This document shows positions 6,484-8,072 of a stretch of DNA of 8,072 nucleotides, piece after piece. The notes beneath the pieces were generated by a model that was not told the origin of the DNA, searched no databases, and saw nothing but the letters and a program-made list of their open reading frames with translations. The stretch is from Pseudopedobacter sp043763845 (lineage in GTDB: Bacteria; Bacteroidota; Bacteroidia; Sphingobacteriales; Sphingobacteriaceae). The stretch lies in the NCBI GenBank assembly GCA_043763845.1, contig JAYULE010000162.1, forward strand, positions 1-8,072, given 5' to 3'. Within the stretch, counting starts at the first letter, position 1, and every line of letters starts with the position of its first letter. The translations under genes were made by a program, and so were the position numbers.

Positions 6484-7005
6484 ATGATTACATTAATAGC
6501 AGGCACAAACCGGAACAATAGCAACAGCTTAAGGGTAGCAAAATTCTACCAAAACGCACTTAAATACAGGGGTTTAGAAAGCCAAATTTTACCGTTAACA
6601 GAAGTACCAATAAGTATTTACACTTCTGATTTTTACGATAAACCTAGCGATGATTTTAAACCTTTGCAGGATTTAATTACACATACGCAAAAATTTATTT
6701 TTATTATTCCCGAATATAATGGCAGCTTTCCGGGTGTACTAAAGGCCTTTATTGATGCTTGTAAGTTTCCAGATAGTTTTGATAATAAAAAATGCGCTTT
6801 GGTTGGTATAGCTACCGGAAATTATGGTAATATACGTGGTGTTGACCATTTTACAGGTATTGCTCACTATTGTGGGATGCATGTTTTACCGTTAAAATTG
6901 CACATACCTGCCATACATAACGAGCTTGATGTTAGTGGCGATTTTTTTAACGAAAAAACTTTAAAATTTATAAACCAGCAAATAAATAAATTTGTAGAGT
7001 TTTAA
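6484..7005 (+). CDS. NADPH-dependent FMN reductase-like flavoprotein
   Basis: A 173-residue flavodoxin-fold protein of the NADPH-dependent FMN reductase/azoreductase family, expected to bind FMN and reduce flavin, quinones or similar acceptors in the cytoplasm. The FMN phosphate loop is GTNRNNSNS (7-15), matching the family GSxRxxS pattern. The diagnostic PEYNGSFPGVLKAFID is at 76-91, and LVGIATGNYGNIRG (106-119) forms the third flavin-contact loop. Length is typical. The start is well set: an in-frame TAA (6481-6483) directly precedes the ATG, and AAAGG (6475-6479) gives an unusually good Shine-Dalgarno for this phylum. The gene is divergent from parA and appears to be a single-gene unit, with inverted repeats on both sides. 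The physiological substrate cannot be read from the sequence. Confidence 0.92.
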   Translation: MITLIAGTNRNNSNSLRVAKFYQNALKYRGLESQILPLTEVPISIYTSDFYDKPSDDFKPLQDLITHTQKFIFIIPEYNGSFPGVLKAFIDACKFPDSFDNKKCALVGIATGNYGNIRGVDHFTGIAHYCGMHVLPLKLHIPAIHNELDVSGDFFNEKTLKFINQQINKFVEF

Positions 7006-7007
7006 AA

Positions 7008-7024
7008 TACATTTGAAACAAATG
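7008..7024. repeat. Short inverted repeat after the FMN reductase stop
   Basis: CATTTG (7010-7015) and CAAATG (7019-7024) are exact reverse complements around AAA, starting five bases after the stop codon. No T-run follows on the plus strand, so it is a poor intrinsic terminator. Its left end, TACATTTG (7008-7015), also matches the TAnnTTTG promoter consensus on the plus strand, 122 bases before the TPR gene. A TTTG lies upstream at 6991-6994, but its 13-base spacing is too short for a normal -33 element. Confidence 0.3.
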
Positions 7025-7060
7025 ATTAAAACTTGAATTATATTATTTTTAAAGTTTAAT

Positions 7061-7100
7061 TAAAAAATAGTACATTTTGTTAAAAATGTATAGTTTTATA
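7061..7100. terminator. Hairpin between FMN reductase and TPR gene, candidate terminator
   Basis: The perfect core TACATTTT (7071-7078) and AAAATGTA (7083-7090) encloses the 4-base loop GTTA. Pairing can extend outward through two G-U pairs and four A-U pairs (7064-7070 with 7091-7097), broken by one A-A mismatch. An A-run lies before the hairpin and a T-run (TAGTTTT, 7091-7097) after it, so it could terminate in either direction. It is almost GC-free, which weakens an intrinsic terminator. Because it shares TACAT/ATGTA half-sites with 6413-6433, it could instead be a regulator site for the TPR gene 48 bases downstream. Confidence 0.45.
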
Positions 7101-7137
7101 ACCGTAAAAGCATTCAAATAAATGAATCAAACCTTAT

Positions 7138-8072
7138 ATGCTTAAATATATATTTATTTTTTTATTGCTGCCTACCTTATGTTTATCACAAACAAAAAAA
7201 CTAAGTGCCCAGCAACATTTTATAAAACAAAAAACAGATAGCCTTACAGGTAAAATAAACGCAACTTCAAATAGTTTATTAAAAGCTAAAGCATACATAA
7301 ACTTATTTAGTGTTTATGAAAAAAACGATTTAAACAAGGCTAAATTATTTATTGATACAGCAAAAATGTTGTGCAATACCCTAAAAAACGATACCTTATT
7401 AATGAGCCTAAACAATAAATATGCTGCATATTTTTTTGATATAGGTCAGCCAGATTCCGCTAAATTATATGCCACTAAATCACTTAAATTAGCTTATAAA
7501 CTAAAACAAAATGCAACAATTGCAACATCTTTAGGGCTTATAGCCAATTCATATTCAATAAAAAACGATTTTAAAAATGCCCATTTTTATTATTTAAAAG
7601 CTGTTAAAATATATATGGCTTTAAACAACCAATTTGCTATTGGCAATAGTTATATAAATATGGGCAATTTGTTTCAACACCAAGGCATAATACCCCAAGC
7701 CGAAAAATATTATGCCTTAGCGGGTACAATTTTTAAAAAACTAAACGACAACGAAAGACTAGCGCAACTATATAATAACTATGGTATTTTATATGGCGAA
7801 AACAACCAACTTATAAAATCAGAAAAATATTTTGTGGCATCAACCAGCATACGTGAAAAACTTAGCGACCAATTAAATCTTGCAAACGCTTACCTTAATG
7901 TAGGAGCAATAAATATTTTGTTAAAAAAGTATAAAAAAGCCGAGGATTTTCTTTTAAAAAGTATGCTTAAATTTAAATCAATAAATAATGTTTACGGTCA
8001 AACTAGTTGTTTAACCAATTTAGGTCAGATACAGGAGGAAACAAAAAATTATACAAAAGCAATTTATTATTA
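7138..8072 (+). CDS. Secreted TPR-repeat protein, 3' end outside window
   Basis: A partial gene; the first 311 residues are present and the frame is open at the window edge. It begins with a signal peptide (hydrophobic core IFIFLLLPTLCL, probable cleavage before Gln18; Cys15 lacks a proper lipobox). Seven tetratricopeptide-like repeats follow. The consensus Ala-20 position falls at 68, 108, 148, 188, 228 (Ser), 268 and 308, exactly 40 residues apart, and the Gly/Ala-8 position at 96, 136, 176, 216, 256 and 296. Stretches such as YINMGNLF, YNNYGILY and YLNVGAIN are typical TPR helix A sequences. The start is bounded by an in-frame TGA (7123-7125), and the signal peptide supports it. In Bacteroidota, such proteins often continue into a coiled coil and membrane segment with a histidine kinase or LuxR-type output domain; that part is not visible here. 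Confidence 0.88.
   Translation, partial: MLKYIFIFLLLPTLCLSQTKKLSAQQHFIKQKTDSLTGKINATSNSLLKAKAYINLFSVYEKNDLNKAKLFIDTAKMLCNTLKNDTLLMSLNNKYAAYFFDIGQPDSAKLYATKSLKLAYKLKQNATIATSLGLIANSYSIKNDFKNAHFYYLKAVKIYMALNNQFAIGNSYINMGNLFQHQGIIPQAEKYYALAGTIFKKLNDNERLAQLYNNYGILYGENNQLIKSEKYFVASTSIREKLSDQLNLANAYLNVGAINILLKKYKKAEDFLLKSMLKFKSINNVYGQTSCLTNLGQIQEETKNYTKAIYY

Noticed and set aside
7122..7145. ATG at 7122 as an alternative start for the TPR protein
   Set aside because: It is in another frame and stops after seven codons; the ATG at 7138 leads straight into a signal peptide.

Overview
The window looks like chromosomal DNA of a low-GC Bacteroidota bacterium, most likely near the Sphingobacteriales, although that placement rests on remembered protein style and gene order and not on a search. 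The main support is the minus-strand run parA-parB-DUF5683-dapB-lepB, an arrangement typical of this phylum. Other signs are signal peptides ending in -SQ or -AQ, weak or absent Shine-Dalgarno sequences, and matches to the Bacteroidota -7 promoter element TAnnTTTG.

Layout from left to right. A plus-strand pair (13-1312) encodes a Nudix hydrolase of the ADP-ribose pyrophosphatase type and a PlsC-type 1-acylglycerol-3-phosphate acyltransferase, 10 bases apart. Facing it, on the minus strand, is an unrecognised 203-residue protein with two membrane segments and a charged coiled-coil tail (1396-2007). Upstream of that, also on the minus strand, is the compact five-gene cluster (6309 down to 2111): ParA and ParB (chromosome partition), a secreted or membrane DUF5683 protein, DapB (lysine/diaminopimelate synthesis) and LepB (signal peptidase I). 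Its gene junctions are 12, 1, -4 and 17 bases, so it reads as one operon starting just upstream of parA.

A 174-base divergent intergenic region (6310-6483) separates parA from a plus-strand NADPH-dependent FMN reductase-like flavoprotein (6484-7005). It carries one TAnnTTTG match on each strand and an 8-bp inverted repeat. After a 132-base gap with another clear hairpin comes the start of a secreted TPR protein (7138 to the window end, cut off) with seven repeats spaced exactly 40 residues apart.

The cluster combines DNA segregation, the precursor for peptidoglycan cross-linking and the protease that releases exported proteins, which suggests coordinated growth and envelope functions. No mobile element, CRISPR array, tRNA or rRNA was seen, and no gap between genes exceeds 300 bases. 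I did not find a convincing new biological system. The most interesting unexplained items are the TACAT/ATGTA inverted repeats on both sides of the FMN reductase gene, the unrecognised membrane protein after lepB, and the DUF5683 gene fixed inside the partition operon.
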